From NCBI RefSeq assembly GCF_001884735.1, contig NZ_MJAP01000002.1, forward strand, positions 248,001 to 312,000: DNA of 64,000 bases, written 5' to 3'. The notes under the pieces were generated by a model that worked only from the letters and a program-made list of their open reading frames with translations, made no database searches and was not told where the DNA came from. Of the stretch, positions 1-9,627 are shown piece by piece (position 1 is the stretch's first letter; every line of letters begins with the position of its first letter). A program made the position numbers and the translations under genes. Origin of the DNA: Natronohydrobacter thiooxidans. GTDB taxonomy: Bacteria > Pseudomonadota > Alphaproteobacteria > Rhodobacterales > Rhodobacteraceae.

Positions 1-11
1 TGAACATCACC

Positions 12-43
12 AAAGGCGGCAGGCTCCCATACCTGCCGCCTTT
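12..43 (-). terminator. Hairpin terminator after the ectoine operon
   Basis: A perfect 12-bp inverted repeat (arms 12-23 and 32-43, AAAGGCGGCAGG and its complement) with an 8-base loop lies 33 bases beyond the stop of the aspartokinase gene. The arms end in A-rich and T-rich bases, so it could act as a terminator in both directions. Function is inferred from position and shape. Confidence 0.7.
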
Positions 44-76
44 GTGCCTTCAGTCCCGGCTGATCCGGCCCGGCAA

Positions 77-1501
77 TCAGGCAGCGGCGCGCGTGATCGC
101 CCGTGCTGGCGTGATGAAAGCCGCATGCAGCGCCTTGATCGCAGCGGTCAGATCCTTGCGCGCGACAAGAAACTGCACCTCGACCCGCCGCAGCCCCTGC
201 TGCGCGGCCTGCACCTCGATCCCGGCCTCCTGCAACGCCTGCAACCCGCGCAACAGCACCTGAACCTCCCCCAGATCCGAGCCGATGGCCGAAACAAGCG
301 CCAGACTGCGCGCGGTCACCGTCGCATTGGGATAGGTCTTGAGCACATCCGCCTCGGCCCGCTTGATCGCCTTGAGCGAGCCCGAAAGATAATGCGTGAT
401 CGTATTGGCATTGGAATGTTTCGACACGATCCAGAGCCGGTGCCGCGTCAGCGCCTCCAGCGCGCAGGCATCATAGCCTTTCAGCCCCACCATATCCGGC
501 TCATGCAGCTCGAAAGCCTGCACTTCCAGCCCCGTCACCATCTCGACGCGCCCCCCTTCGCCGCCTTCCGGCCCGATCAGCGTACCGGGATCATGTGGCT
601 CAAAGGCATTGGTCACGCGCAAGGGCACATCGGCCCGGCGCAATACCCGCGCGGCATTGGGATGGATCGCTTCCATCCCCAGATTGGAAAGCTGGTCCGC
701 CACATCATAGCTGGTGCGCCCGATCTTGACGGTATTCTCCACACCGACAATCTTCGGATCCGCACTGGACAGATGAAATTCCTTGTGGATCAGCGCCTCG
801 CGCGCGCCGGTCCGGGCCGCCAGATGCGCAAAGACGACCTCGGAATAGCCCCGGTCATATTCGCGCATCAACCCTTCCGCGCAATGCGCATAGCCAGTGA
901 CCACGGGCATCTCGGAACTCAGATCCACCCCCTCCATGGCCTGATCCAGCCGCGCGCTCAGGTCCGGATTCTCGCTGTCGCGCCAGCCCGACAGATCGAC
1001 AAACCGCGCATTGACCTGATGACGCTGCAACAGCAGTGTCAGCACAAAGGCGGAATGCGCCTCGCCCAGCCCCGACAGCAATTCGCGCACCGTATGCATC
1101 TGCTGCGCGATGCGGAAATGCCCGTAGCTGCCCAGTCGCTGCAAATCCATCAGACAGGCGCGCGCGCCCTCCATCCGGTCGCGCACGAAGGCATCCGCCC
1201 GCTCGCGATCCGCCGCATGGGTCAGGATCTCGCCATGAATGGCGACCATCCGCGCGGCGGTCTCGCGCAGGCTGTCCTGCCAGCCCGCGCCGCTGTCATC
1301 GGCGGCAAACCTTGCATAGACACCGGGCGAGCCGGTTTTCTTATGCTCCAGCAGCATATTCGTGATGCCGCCAAAGGCAGAGACGACAAAGACGCGGTGA
1401 TAGAGATCCGCCTTCTTGCGCCCCCCCAGAAAAAGCTTTTCCACCAATTCCGGCGCACGGCTCATCGAGGTGCCGCCGATTTTCTCGACTGTATGGGTCA
1501 T
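77..1501 (-). CDS. ask: Ectoine-pathway aspartate kinase
   Basis: Aspartate kinase of the ectoine-specific class, which phosphorylates L-aspartate in the cytoplasm as the first step toward aspartate semialdehyde, the precursor of diaminobutyrate. The amino-acid kinase motif K-I-G-G-T-S is at residues 7-12, and the length (474 aa) fits the Ask_Ect group. It is the last gene of ectA-ectB-ectC-ask and follows ectC by 42 bases on the same strand. A dedicated kinase in an ectoine operon is thought to supply a branch less sensitive to feedback by lysine and threonine. The identification rests on both sequence and context; the feedback property is family knowledge, not visible here. Confidence 0.93.
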   Translation of the reverse strand: MTHTVEKIGGTSMSRAPELVEKLFLGGRKKADLYHRVFVVSAFGGITNMLLEHKKTGSPGVYARFAADDSGAGWQDSLRETAARMVAIHGEILTHAADRERADAFVRDRMEGARACLMDLQRLGSYGHFRIAQQMHTVRELLSGLGEAHSAFVLTLLLQRHQVNARFVDLSGWRDSENPDLSARLDQAMEGVDLSSEMPVVTGYAHCAEGLMREYDRGYSEVVFAHLAARTGAREALIHKEFHLSSADPKIVGVENTVKIGRTSYDVADQLSNLGMEAIHPNAARVLRRADVPLRVTNAFEPHDPGTLIGPEGGEGGRVEMVTGLEVQAFELHEPDMVGLKGYDACALEALTRHRLWIVSKHSNANTITHYLSGSLKAIKRAEADVLKTYPNATVTARSLALVSAIGSDLGEVQVLLRGLQALQEAGIEVQAAQQGLRRVEVQFLVARKDLTAAIKALHAAFITPARAITRAAA

Positions 1502-1543
1502 GGGTCTTGCGGCAGGTGGCTTTTCACCCCTGCCAGCCTTTGT

Positions 1544-1930
1544 TCAGGAAATTTCCAGCGCGTAAGAGCCATCGGCCTGATGCACTTCCTTGCCCGAGAC
1601 AGGCGGGTTGAAGCAGCAGGCAAAGACACATTCGGTCTCGCAGCGCAGCGTGTGCTGATCATGCAGGTTCAGCGCATACATCACGCCGGGACGGATTGCA
1701 TGCACTTCGCCAGTGGCCAGGTCCTCGATACTGCCGGTCCCTGCGATGCAATAGACGCTCTCGAAATGGTTCTTGTAATGGAACGTGTGCTCGCTGCCCG
1801 CCGCGATGGTCGTGATATGGAAGGAAAACCCCATCCCGTCATCGGCCAGGAGCATCCGCACCGATTCCCATTGCTGGTCGGCCACACGTCGTTCTGTGGA
1901 TTTGGCCTCATGAAAGTCGCGAATGATCAT
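1544..1930 (-). CDS. ectC: L-ectoine synthase
   Basis: Ectoine synthase closes N-gamma-acetyl-diaminobutyrate into the cyclic compatible solute ectoine. The protein is 128 aa, the usual size of this single-domain cupin enzyme, and starts [16 protein letters not shown], the family's characteristic opening. It lies 4 bases beyond the ectB stop, so the two are almost certainly translated from one message. No ectD (ectoine hydroxylase) is found in this window, so the product made here would be ectoine rather than hydroxyectoine unless ectD is elsewhere. Confidence 0.96.
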   Translation of the reverse strand: MIIRDFHEAKSTERRVADQQWESVRMLLADDGMGFSFHITTIAAGSEHTFHYKNHFESVYCIAGTGSIEDLATGEVHAIRPGVMYALNLHDQHTLRCETECVFACCFNPPVSGKEVHQADGSYALEIS

Positions 1931-1934
1931 CTGC

Positions 1935-3200
1935 TTACTCCGCTGCGATTTTCTGTGTCCGGATCTCAGCCTTCACTGCGGCCTCAAGAATGTCCAGACC
2001 GCGCGCGAATTGCGCCTGCGGGATGGTCAGCGGCGCCAGCACCTTGACCACCTCATCATGCGCGCCAGAGGTCTCGATGATCAGCCCCTGCGCGAAACAA
2101 CTTGCGCAGACACTGGCCGCCATATCGCCCGAGCCAAGATCAATCCCCTGCATCATGCCCCGGCCCTTCAGTTGCGCACCGGGCACCAGCGCCGCGATCT
2201 CGCGCAGACGCCGGGTCAGGAAAGCCGATTTTTCCCCGACCCGACGCTGAAAGCTGTCATCGGCCCAGAATTTCTCCAGCGCCACCCGCGCCGTCACAAA
2301 GGCATGGTTATTGCCCCGGAAGGTGCCGTTATGCTCGGCCGGTTTCCAGATATCCAAATCCGGGCGGATCAGCAGCGCCGCCATCGGCAGCCCCATGCCC
2401 GACAGCGATTTCGCCAGCGGGATCAGATCAGGGCTCACGCCCATCTCCTCGAAGCTGAAAAACGGCCCCGTGCGCCCGATCCCGGCCTGAATATCATCCA
2501 TGATCACCAGCGCACCCTGTTCGCGCGCCAGCGCCTCGATCCCTTGCAGGAATTCCTTGGAGGCCGCGTTCAGACCACCTTCCCCCTGCACCGGCTCGAT
2601 CAGAAACGCAGCAGGCGCATCAATGCCGCTCGACGGGTTTTCAAGCATGGCACGGATCATCGCCAGCGAATCGACACCCGCCAGCGCGCCCTCATAGGGC
2701 ATGCGCACCACACCGCTCAGGCTGGTGCCCGCGCCCGCGCGCTTGCCCGCATTGCCGGTCGCGGCCAAGGCACCCATGGTCATGCCATGAAATCCGTTGG
2801 TAAAGGCGATGATCGTCTCGCGCCCCGTCGTCTTGCGCGCGAGTTTCATCGCCGCCTCGACAGCATTCGTGCCGGTGGGACCGGTGAACATGACCTTGTG
2901 ATCCATCCCGCGCGGGGCAAGGATCAGCCGCTCGAAGCTCTCCAGAAACGCTTCCTTGGCGCTCGTGTGCATGTCCAGACCATGGGTCACGCCATCCGCC
3001 TCCAGATGCGCGATCAGCGCGGCTTTCATGTCGGCATCGTTATGCCCGTAATTCAGCGAGGAACAGCCCGCGAGAAAATCGGTATAGTCGCGCCCCTGAT
3101 CATCGGTCAGTGTCGCATTCGCGGCTTTGGTGAACGTGACCGGGAAGGCACGGCAATAGCTGCGCGCCTGCGACTCGCGGCGTGTGTAAATATCTGTCAT
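1935..3200 (-). CDS. ectB: Diaminobutyrate--2-oxoglutarate transaminase
   Basis: PLP-dependent class III aminotransferase that converts aspartate semialdehyde to L-2,4-diaminobutyrate using glutamate. It is 421 aa from the start [10 protein letters not shown]; the open frame runs another 45 codons upstream but that part overlaps ectA and is not family-like, so 3200 was chosen. The aspartate of MDDIQAG and the PLP lysine near residue 264 in PLAKSLSG are in place. It is the second gene of ectABC-ask and lies 28 bases after ectA. Confidence 0.96.
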   Translation of the reverse strand: MTDIYTRRESQARSYCRAFPVTFTKAANATLTDDQGRDYTDFLAGCSSLNYGHNDADMKAALIAHLEADGVTHGLDMHTSAKEAFLESFERLILAPRGMDHKVMFTGPTGTNAVEAAMKLARKTTGRETIIAFTNGFHGMTMGALAATGNAGKRAGAGTSLSGVVRMPYEGALAGVDSLAMIRAMLENPSSGIDAPAAFLIEPVQGEGGLNAASKEFLQGIEALAREQGALVIMDDIQAGIGRTGPFFSFEEMGVSPDLIPLAKSLSGMGLPMAALLIRPDLDIWKPAEHNGTFRGNNHAFVTARVALEKFWADDSFQRRVGEKSAFLTRRLREIAALVPGAQLKGRGMMQGIDLGSGDMAASVCASCFAQGLIIETSGAHDEVVKVLAPLTIPQAQFARGLDILEAAVKAEIRTQKIAAE

Positions 3201-3228
3201 TGGGGAAAACCTTTCTGTCTCAGGTCTG

Positions 3229-3771
3229 TCAGGCCGCGATGCGCATGGCATGGCGCGGCAGGCTGATGGTGACCAGATGCTCGGTCGCGTGCCGTCCATC
3301 CAGATGGGCCTCACGCTCATAATGCGGCGCATCACTCAGGGTTCCGCCCAGATCGCGGGCGAAGCTGCGGAACAGCCCCCAGGAGGCGTCATTGCTGCGC
3401 GTGATCGTGGTCTCCAGCCTGCGCAGGCTGCGGCAGGCCGGACGGCCGAGAAGCTGCTTCAGCATACGCTTGCCCAAGCCCAGACCGCGCGCATCGCCAT
3501 GCACGGCAACCTGCCATACAAACAGGCTCTGCGGGCTTTCTGGCGGAATATGCCCGGAAATCCAGCCGATGATTTTTCCGTCACGTTCCGCGATGATGCA
3601 TGTTTCCGCGAAGTGGTCGCATTGCACGACATTCATATACATCGAATTCTGATCCAGCGGCGGGCAGGCGGCGACAAGCTTCCAGACGTCAGATCCATCT
3701 GCCTTGACAGGGCGCCGGAAGCTGATCTGGCTGCCCTCTTGCGTTTTCGATACGAGGAAATGTTTCGACAT
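3229..3771 (-). CDS. ectA: Diaminobutyrate acetyltransferase
   Basis: GNAT-fold enzyme that transfers an acetyl group from acetyl-CoA to the gamma-amino group of 2,4-diaminobutyrate, the second dedicated step to ectoine. The 180-aa length is normal and the acetyl-CoA-binding stretch is seen around GDARGLGLGKRML. It is the first gene of the operon. Its start faces an unusually AT-rich 280-base gap shared with a divergent MarR-type gene. Confidence 0.95.
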   Translation of the reverse strand: MSKHFLVSKTQEGSQISFRRPVKADGSDVWKLVAACPPLDQNSMYMNVVQCDHFAETCIIAERDGKIIGWISGHIPPESPQSLFVWQVAVHGDARGLGLGKRMLKQLLGRPACRSLRRLETTITRSNDASWGLFRSFARDLGGTLSDAPHYEREAHLDGRHATEHLVTISLPRHAMRIAA

Positions 3772-3807
3772 GTGTCCCGATTATGCTGCTTCTTTGGTCA
3801 ATGCATG

Positions 3808-3835
3808 TATATAGCGACCTTGAGTTAATTTTCAA
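3808..3835 (-). promoter_or_regulatory. Candidate sigma70-type promoter of ectABC-ask
   Basis: Read on the minus strand, TTGAAA (3830-3835) and TATATA (3808-3813) are separated by 16 bases and lie about 40 bases upstream of the ectA start. The surrounding gap (about 3780-3960) is much richer in A and T than the rest of the window, as expected for a strong regulated promoter. Known ectABC promoters carry an EctR site overlapping the -10 region; no clear palindrome could be assigned here by eye. Confidence 0.4.
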
Positions 3836-4050
3836 CATGAAGCAAAAAACTGTATCGGTTGACTAAAAAACTATGATAAAATAGTAATTTAGACGATAAT
3901 CACAGAAGCTACGGCGCATCTGGCGTAAAATTTATATTAGTAAGCAAAATATTTGGAAGGCGAAGCAACTCGCCCCTGTTTGTTGCCCTGACCTTGTGCT
4001 GCACCGCGCAAACGGGCAAACTTCAGTGCTTTTCCCTATGCGAGGTTCCC

Positions 4051-4524
4051 GTGATTGACCGTTCCGCCGAGACATTGATCGCATTGCGCCGGGTCGTGCA
4101 TGCGCTCGACACCAATGCCCGTTCCATGGCGCGCGCCTCCAATCTCACGCAGGCGCAGTTGCTGGTCCTGTTCGAAATCGCGCGCCACGGTCAGGAAATG
4201 CCGCGCGATATCGCGCGCGCGCTGGGTGTGGGGCAGGCGACCATCAGCCTGCAGATCGACAAGCTGGAAGCGCGCGGGCTGGTGCGGCGCGAGCGGCGGC
4301 AGGCGGACCGGCGCGCGATCTGGGTGATCCTGACCGATGCGGGCCGCGCCCTGCTCGACGATATCCCCGACCCGCTGCAGACCCGCTTCACCGACCGGTT
4401 CGACGCGCTGGCCGATTGGGAACAAACCCTGATCCTGAGCGTGACCCAGCGCCTTGGCGCGCTCTTCGATGCCGAAGACGCGCCCGCCCTCCCGCAGCCG
4501 GACCCCACCGTTCCGGGTATCTAG
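4051..4524 (+). CDS. ectR: MarR-family regulator, EctR type
   Basis: Winged-helix MarR/EmrR-type transcription factor, 157 aa from the GTG at 4051, which follows a GAGG ribosome-binding site. An ATG 57 bases upstream would add residues that do not look like the family. The recognition helix and wing cover roughly residues 50-95 (GVGQATISLQIDKLEARGLVRRERRQADRRA). It is divergent from ectABC-ask across an AT-rich gap. MarR proteins in this position (EctR1 of methanotrophs) repress the ectoine operon at low salinity, so the same role is inferred here. The gene symbol follows that context. Confidence 0.8.
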   Translation: MIDRSAETLIALRRVVHALDTNARSMARASNLTQAQLLVLFEIARHGQEMPRDIARALGVGQATISLQIDKLEARGLVRRERRQADRRAIWVILTDAGRALLDDIPDPLQTRFTDRFDALADWEQTLILSVTQRLGALFDAEDAPALPQPDPTVPGI

Positions 4525-4539
4525 CGCCAGAGCCCCGCT

Positions 4540-4600
4540 GACTTCATCTTGCCGAAAAATACTCTCACAGAGTGGCCACGGGCCGCAAGGCCCGTCCCCC
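4540..4600 (+). repeat. Intergenic repeat, copy 1
   Basis: Begins GACTTCATCTTGCCGAAAAA, continues with TACTC and ends in a hairpin with 7-bp stem ACGGGCC/GGCCCGT and GCAA loop (4578-4595). The same arrangement is found at 17691-17750 and 33982-34040, and a related inverted copy at 53021-53067. It lies between the convergent ectR and iolB genes and may serve as a bidirectional terminator. Confidence 0.75.
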
Positions 4601-4635
4601 GTCATCAGCGCGCATTCCAGCCCATGCGCGGGCAT

Positions 4636-5445
4636 CTAGCCGCTACGCGGCCCCACCATATGCGCAAAAGCCGGATGCGTCTGAAACCGCCAGGCCCGGC
4701 GCGGCCCCGCCATGACATTCAGGTAATACATCTCAACCCCATGCGGCGCGGCGCAGGGGTGATGTCCTTTCGGCACCAGCACCACATCATGATCCGCGGG
4801 CGCCATGGTTTCATCAAGGCTCAGATCATCGGTGAAGACCCGCTGAAACCCGAAACAGCCGGAGGGGTCCAGCCGGTGATAATAGGTCTCTTCCAGATAG
4901 GTCAGATCGGGAAAGCAATCCTCGTCATGCCGGTGCGGCGGGTAGGATGACCAATGCCCCGCAGGCGTGAACACTTCCGTCACCAGCAGACTGTCGGCCA
5001 CATCCCGCCCTTCCATCGCGATATTGTTGATATGGCGCGCATTCGTGCCCGTGCCGCGCTGTTCCAACACAATCCCGTCCGGGCCAAGCAGTTGCACCGG
5101 CCGCCCGCCGGGGCTGGGGGCGCTGCAGACGGCAATCACACAGGGCGTCGTGGCCCGCGCCTGCCATGCCGTGCCCGGCGGGATATAGACGCAATGCGGG
5201 GGGCTGCGCTCGAAAACACTCATCCGTCCGCCCAATTCGCCCAAGTGCTCCCCCCCGGCAGTCACCTCGGCACGGCCCTCGACCAGCACAAGGATCGCCT
5301 CGCGCCCCTCCAGTTCGCCCGCCGCCATCTCCCCCGGCGACAACCGCCACAGATCAAACCCGACATAGCGCCAGCCCGCATCCTCGGGGGTGATCGCATG
5401 AACCAGCCCGCTCCGGCCTGTCGGTCTGCGCAGCAAGCTTCCCAT
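4636..5445 (-). CDS. iolB: 5-deoxy-glucuronate isomerase (IolB), copy 1
   Basis: Cupin-fold isomerase of myo-inositol catabolism that converts 5-deoxy-D-glucuronate to 2-deoxy-5-keto-D-gluconate. The 269-aa length is typical, and the canonical signatures are present: the metal-binding YPPHRHD, LEETYYHRLDP, LVPKGHHPCAAPHG and YYLNVMAGP. The ATG at 5445 overlaps the stop of the upstream ABC ATPase gene, so it is the last gene of the transporter operon. A GTG immediately upstream (5448) is an alternative start. A second, more divergent IolB-family gene lies at 14753-15592; this copy is the one closest to the classical sequence. Confidence 0.92.
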   Translation of the reverse strand: MGSLLRRPTGRSGLVHAITPEDAGWRYVGFDLWRLSPGEMAAGELEGREAILVLVEGRAEVTAGGEHLGELGGRMSVFERSPPHCVYIPPGTAWQARATTPCVIAVCSAPSPGGRPVQLLGPDGIVLEQRGTGTNARHINNIAMEGRDVADSLLVTEVFTPAGHWSSYPPHRHDEDCFPDLTYLEETYYHRLDPSGCFGFQRVFTDDLSLDETMAPADHDVVLVPKGHHPCAAPHGVEMYYLNVMAGPRRAWRFQTHPAFAHMVGPRSG

Positions 5446-6236
5446 CACACTGTTCCGCCAAGCGAGCCTTCAAGCGCGACCAGCTCCTGCCCGCCTGCCA
5501 TCAGATCCTGCAATTCCTCGGGCGTGATCTGCCCGCGCTGCGCCGTGCCCAGCGTCTTGCCCCGGTTCAGCACCGTGAACCGGTCGCCCACCGCCATCGC
5601 ATGGCGCACATTATGCGTGATGAAGACCACCCCGATCCCCGATTTGCGCACCTTGTCGATGGTCGCCAGCACATTCGCCGTCTGCCGCACCCCCAAGGCC
5701 GAGGTCGGCTCGTCCAGAATCAGCACCTTGGCCCCGAAATAGACCGCCCGCGCAATCGCCACAGTCTGCCGCTCGCCGCCCGACAGCGTGCCCACCGCCT
5801 GATCGGGCGAGCGCAGATTGATCCCCATCTTGCGCATTTCCTCCATGGTCACCTCATTGGCCCTGGCGAAATCCATGAAGCTGAGGGGGCCCACGCGCTT
5901 CAGCGGCTCGCGCCCCATCCAGAAATTGCGCGTCACCGACATCAGCGGGATCATCGCCAGATCCTGATAGACCGTCGCGATCCCCGCCTCCATCGCATCG
6001 CGCGGGCTTGCGAAATCCATGCGCCTGCCCTCAAACAGGATTTCCCCGCGCGTGGGCTTATGCACCCCCGACATGGTTTTGATGAAGGTCGATTTCCCCG
6101 CGCCATTATCGCCCAGCAGGCAGTGGCATTCCCCGGGGCGGATGTCGAAACTGACCCCGTTCAGCGCGATGACCGGGCCGAAATGCTTCTCGATATCGCG
6201 CATCTCGACAATCGGGTCGTGGTCAAAACTGCTCAT
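5445..6236 (-). CDS. Sugar/inositol ABC transporter ATP-binding protein
   Basis: Cytoplasmic ATPase subunit of a CUT2-type importer. Walker [10 protein letters not shown] is at residues 42-50, the ABC signature LSGGERQ near 153 and Walker B LILDEPTS near 175. At 263 aa it has one nucleotide-binding domain, as in the FrcA branch, instead of the two fused domains of RbsA or MglA, so two copies would be expected in the complex. It sits between the permease (1-base gap) and iolB. The substrate is inferred to be an inositol or a related sugar from the neighbouring iol genes. Confidence 0.9.
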   Translation of the reverse strand: MSSFDHDPIVEMRDIEKHFGPVIALNGVSFDIRPGECHCLLGDNGAGKSTFIKTMSGVHKPTRGEILFEGRRMDFASPRDAMEAGIATVYQDLAMIPLMSVTRNFWMGREPLKRVGPLSFMDFARANEVTMEEMRKMGINLRSPDQAVGTLSGGERQTVAIARAVYFGAKVLILDEPTSALGVRQTANVLATIDKVRKSGIGVVFITHNVRHAMAVGDRFTVLNRGKTLGTAQRGQITPEELQDLMAGGQELVALEGSLGGTV

Positions 6237-6237
6237 C

Positions 6238-7353
6238 TCAGCGCTCCCCGGTGATGATGCGGCGGATATAGGTGTTCAGGATCACCGCAAAGAGCAGGAT
6301 CACCCCCAGAAACACCCGGAACAGGCTCGATTCGACCCCCGCAAAGAACAGCCCCTGCTGGACCACCCCGAAGATCAGCGCCCCCAGTGCCGCACCAATG
6401 ACCGACCCATACCCCCCGGTCAGTAGCGCGCCCCCGATCACCACGGCGATGATCGCTTCAAACTCTTTCAGCAAACCCCGGTCTGCGCCCGCCGAGCCGA
6501 ATTCCATCACCTGACAAGTGGCAAAAACCGTGGCGCAGAAGGCGGTGAACATGAACATCAGGATCTTCACCCGCGCGACCGGCACACCGACATAGCGCGC
6601 GGCCTGTGCATCGCCCCCTGCGGCGAAGATCCAGTTGCCGAAACGGGTGCGCGTCAGCACCACATGCGCCACGACCATCAGCCCCAGCGCCCAGATAATC
6701 AGCATCGGAATCCCGTTCACAATCGGCTCGCCCGCCCGCGTGCCGCGCTCGAAAACCGCGATCAGCCCCTGACTGGCCAGCCAGTCGAAGAAAAACCCGC
6801 CGACCTTGCCGCCGAACACTGGCGCCAGCCAGTCCCCGGCGGCGCGTTCCGCAATGCCGCCGATGATCGTGCGCCGCTCGATCAGTTGCGGAAAGAAGAT
6901 GGTGAATCCGCGCAGGATGAACAGAAAGGCCAGCGTCACGATGAAACTTGGCAACCCCGTACGCACCACGATTACCCCGTTCAGCGCGCCAATGGCGATG
7001 CAAAGCGCAAAGGTCAGCAGAATCGCCAGCCAGACCGGCCAGCCCAGCGTCACCGACAGAATGGCAATCGACATGCCCGCGAAACCGATCATTGACCCCA
7101 CGCTCAGGTCAAATTCGCCCGCGATCATCAGCATGCAGGCCCCGACCGCGATGATCACGAACTGCGCCGAGACGGTCGACCAGTTCAGCACGCCCTGCGC
7201 GTTGAACATGCCGCTGTCACCGGCGAAGATGATGAAAAACAGGAATACCGCGATGGTGCCCACAATCGCGCCCAGTTCCGGGCGGATCAGCGCCTTGCGC
7301 AGTCTCGATGTTTCCTTGATGCGTTCGTCAATGGCCGCGCCCGTGCTGGACAT
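6238..7353 (-). CDS. Sugar/inositol ABC transporter permease
   Basis: Inner-membrane permease of the CUT2 (ribose/fructose/inositol) family, 371 aa from [11 protein letters not shown]. Many hydrophobic helices are evident, with the conserved [14 protein letters not shown] segment near residue 90 and a C-terminal [22 protein letters not shown] region. An ATG 24 bases upstream also lies in frame but the chosen start follows a good AGGAG-like site. It is the second gene of the binding protein-permease-ATPase-iolB operon. Confidence 0.9.
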   Translation of the reverse strand: MSSTGAAIDERIKETSRLRKALIRPELGAIVGTIAVFLFFIIFAGDSGMFNAQGVLNWSTVSAQFVIIAVGACMLMIAGEFDLSVGSMIGFAGMSIAILSVTLGWPVWLAILLTFALCIAIGALNGVIVVRTGLPSFIVTLAFLFILRGFTIFFPQLIERRTIIGGIAERAAGDWLAPVFGGKVGGFFFDWLASQGLIAVFERGTRAGEPIVNGIPMLIIWALGLMVVAHVVLTRTRFGNWIFAAGGDAQAARYVGVPVARVKILMFMFTAFCATVFATCQVMEFGSAGADRGLLKEFEAIIAVVIGGALLTGGYGSVIGAALGALIFGVVQQGLFFAGVESSLFRVFLGVILLFAVILNTYIRRIITGER

Positions 7354-7427
7354 CGGTTCTCCTCCCCGGAATGTCATGAAACAGATCGAGGCGGCGCCCG
7401 CAGACCCCGCCTCTGCATCTCAGGCCG

Positions 7428-8375
7428 TCAGCGATATTCGCCCGCCAGTTGCGCCACCAGATCCAGCGCATCGGCGGTCACGAAGCCGGGGCCGGAATTG
7501 ATGTTATTGCCCGGCAGCACGCCGAAACGATGGTAATTGGTCAGCACGATCACCGGCAGATAGGCTTGCAGGAAGGGCTGCTGATCAATCCCCCACTGGA
7601 TCACGCCATCACGGATCGCCTGCACGATATCGCCGCCCAGATCGAAAGTGCCGAAATAGATATCCCCTGCCAGCCCCATCTGCTGCAGCGCAAGGATCGT
7701 CGGATCCGCCGAGGTCGGCCCAAGCGTCAGCACCGCATCCGTGTCCGGGTTGGCATTCAGATAGGCCATGACCCGGTTCTGAATCTCGCTCGGATCCTGC
7801 CCGCTGTCGATCATCTGATTGCCCAGATCAACCCCCAGACCATCGGCAAAGCCCTGACAGCGCTCGGTCGAGGAGGGCGACGAGATATAGTGATTCACAC
7901 ACAGAAAGCTTGCAACACCATCCCCCGCCGCGCGCTGACCGGCGGCAAAACCCGCATCATATTCGGGCTGGCCCACATACATCAGCGCGCCCAAGGCGCG
8001 TGCCTGCTCGGGGGTCCCGGAATTGATGATGATCACGTCGATCCCCGCATCCACAGCCGCACTGATCGGGCCGGACAGCACATCCGCATCCGCCAGCGTG
8101 GTGATGATCCCGTTCGGATTGCTGGCAGCGGCCTGCTCGATGATCCGCGCCATATCCGCCAGATCGCCGGTCGGCGGGTTGCGATATTCGACCGTCACAT
8201 CCATCTGCGCGCCCGCCAATGCGACACCGTTCTTGATCGTGTTCCACCAGCTGTCACTGTCCGGCGCATGGCTGACCAGAATATAGCGCTCGCCCTCCGC
8301 GAGGGCGGCGGTCCCGCCCATCATCGCAGAGGCCGCAACGGCGCTGACTGCGAGCTTTTTCAAGGTTGCCTTCAT
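7428..8375 (-). CDS. Periplasmic sugar/inositol-binding protein
   Basis: Substrate-binding protein of a CUT2 ABC importer (periplasmic binding protein class I fold), 315 aa. The first 26 or so residues form a signal peptide (MKATLKKLAVSAVAASAMMG then a TAALAEG cleavage region). It is the first gene of the transporter operon and its promoter region, shared with a divergent lacI-type gene, holds an 18-bp operator palindrome. Neighbouring iol genes suggest an inositol isomer as ligand; this cannot be read from the sequence alone. Confidence 0.9.
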   Translation of the reverse strand: MKATLKKLAVSAVAASAMMGGTAALAEGERYILVSHAPDSDSWWNTIKNGVALAGAQMDVTVEYRNPPTGDLADMARIIEQAAASNPNGIITTLADADVLSGPISAAVDAGIDVIIINSGTPEQARALGALMYVGQPEYDAGFAAGQRAAGDGVASFLCVNHYISSPSSTERCQGFADGLGVDLGNQMIDSGQDPSEIQNRVMAYLNANPDTDAVLTLGPTSADPTILALQQMGLAGDIYFGTFDLGGDIVQAIRDGVIQWGIDQQPFLQAYLPVIVLTNYHRFGVLPGNNINSGPGFVTADALDLVAQLAGEYR

Positions 8376-8456
8376 GATGTCCTCCCAAACATGTTGCGGG
8401 CGGGTCCGGGCTGTTCCCGAGGCGCCCTGTCAGGACTGTAGCCCCGAATCAAAATT

Positions 8457-8474
8457 TTTGCAACCGGTTGCAAA
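8457..8474. promoter_or_regulatory. LacI-family operator palindrome 1
   Basis: Perfect 18-bp palindrome TTTGCAACCGGTTGCAAA, with the central CG typical of LacI/GalR operators. It lies between the divergent binding-protein gene and the lacI-type regulator, 79 bases upstream of the regulator start. The same 16-bp core appears at 11802-11817 in the iolE/iolD divergon, which makes a shared regulator very likely. Confidence 0.85.
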
Positions 8475-8552
8475 TATCTTTCGCACCGGGCACTATTTCT
8501 TTGATCACGGCTTTGCGATAACAGCTGCGCAAAATCTGCAGGACGGAGTGTC

Positions 8553-9560
8553 ATGGCGGTCACGCTCAAAGATGTGGCGGAACGGGCGGGCGTGTCACGC
8601 TCTGCGGTCTCGCGCACCTTCACCGAAGGCGCCTCCGTCTCTGCCAAGACCCGCGCCAAGGTCGAAGCGGCGGCGCATGCGCTCGGATACAGCCCGAATG
8701 CGCTGGCCTCCTCCCTGACCACAGGCCGCACCAAACTGATCGGGCTGGTCTCGAACAACTTTCACAACCCGCTCTTTCTCGAAGTGTTCGACCTCTTCAC
8801 CCGCGGCTTGCAGGATCGCGGATTACGCCCGCTTCTGGTCAATCTCAGCCATGAAACCGATCCCGCAAATTCGGTCAGAATGCTGCGGCAATATTCGGTG
8901 GACGGGGTGATCGTCGCCTCCTCAACCCTGCCGCCCAGCTTCGCCGAAGCCTTCCGCGACGCGGGCGTGCCGGTCGTCCATTCCTTCGGGCGCTACACCA
9001 CCAGCCCGCATGTGCATGTCGTCGGCATCGACAATATCGCCTGCGGGCGCATGGCGGCAGAGGCGCTGATCGCGCGCGGCCACAGGCGCGTGGCCTTCAT
9101 GGGCGGCCCGGAAGCGGCCACCTCGACCCAGGACCGCGCGCGCGGCTTTCTCGACGCTATCGCCGCGCATCCCGGCATCACGGCGAGCGTCAGCTATGCC
9201 AGCGCCTATTCTTTCGAGGCAGGGCGCGCGGAAATGGCCCGTCTCCTGCAATCCGACCCGGCTGAGGCCTATTTCGGCGGCGATGATGTGCTTTCCATCG
9301 GCGCGCTTTCGGCCATGGCCGACAAGGGGCTGCGCGTGCCGCAGGATATCGGGATCATCGGATTGAACGATATGGCGATGGCGCGCTGGGAAAACATCAA
9401 CCTGACCACGATCCGCCAGCCCATCCCCGAGATCATCGCCGCCTCGATTGATCTGGTGATCGGCACAATCGAACGCCCCGACCGCCACCCGGAAACCCGC
9501 CTCTTCCCCTGCCGCGTGATCGAACGCGGCACGCTGCGGCCCGTGCCCCCCGGCCCATAG
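8553..9560 (+). CDS. LacI-family transcriptional regulator of the inositol cluster
   Basis: 335-aa LacI/GalR repressor. The N-terminal helix-turn-helix (residues 2-25, VTLKDVAERAGVSRSAVSRT) is followed by the hinge LGYSPNALASSLTTGRT and a periplasmic-binding-protein-like effector domain. It is divergent from the ABC transporter operon and is the natural candidate to bind the TTGCAACCGGTTGCAA sites at 8458 and 11802, controlling uptake and both catabolic operons. The inducer is probably an inositol or an early catabolite. A GGAG ribosome-binding site precedes the ATG. Confidence 0.9.
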   Translation: MAVTLKDVAERAGVSRSAVSRTFTEGASVSAKTRAKVEAAAHALGYSPNALASSLTTGRTKLIGLVSNNFHNPLFLEVFDLFTRGLQDRGLRPLLVNLSHETDPANSVRMLRQYSVDGVIVASSTLPPSFAEAFRDAGVPVVHSFGRYTTSPHVHVVGIDNIACGRMAAEALIARGHRRVAFMGGPEAATSTQDRARGFLDAIAAHPGITASVSYASAYSFEAGRAEMARLLQSDPAEAYFGGDDVLSIGALSAMADKGLRVPQDIGIIGLNDMAMARWENINLTTIRQPIPEIIAASIDLVIGTIERPDRHPETRLFPCRVIERGTLRPVPPGP

Positions 9561-9627
9561 GGCCAGCGCCCGCGAAGTGCCATGGGAGGGCGGGCGGGGC
9601 GCTGAGAGGGCGCTATGCCGCCAAGGA

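Noticed and set aside
44..2047. Open frame of 667 codons on the plus strand
   Set aside because: Antisense to ask, ectC and ectB, with no coding character of its own.
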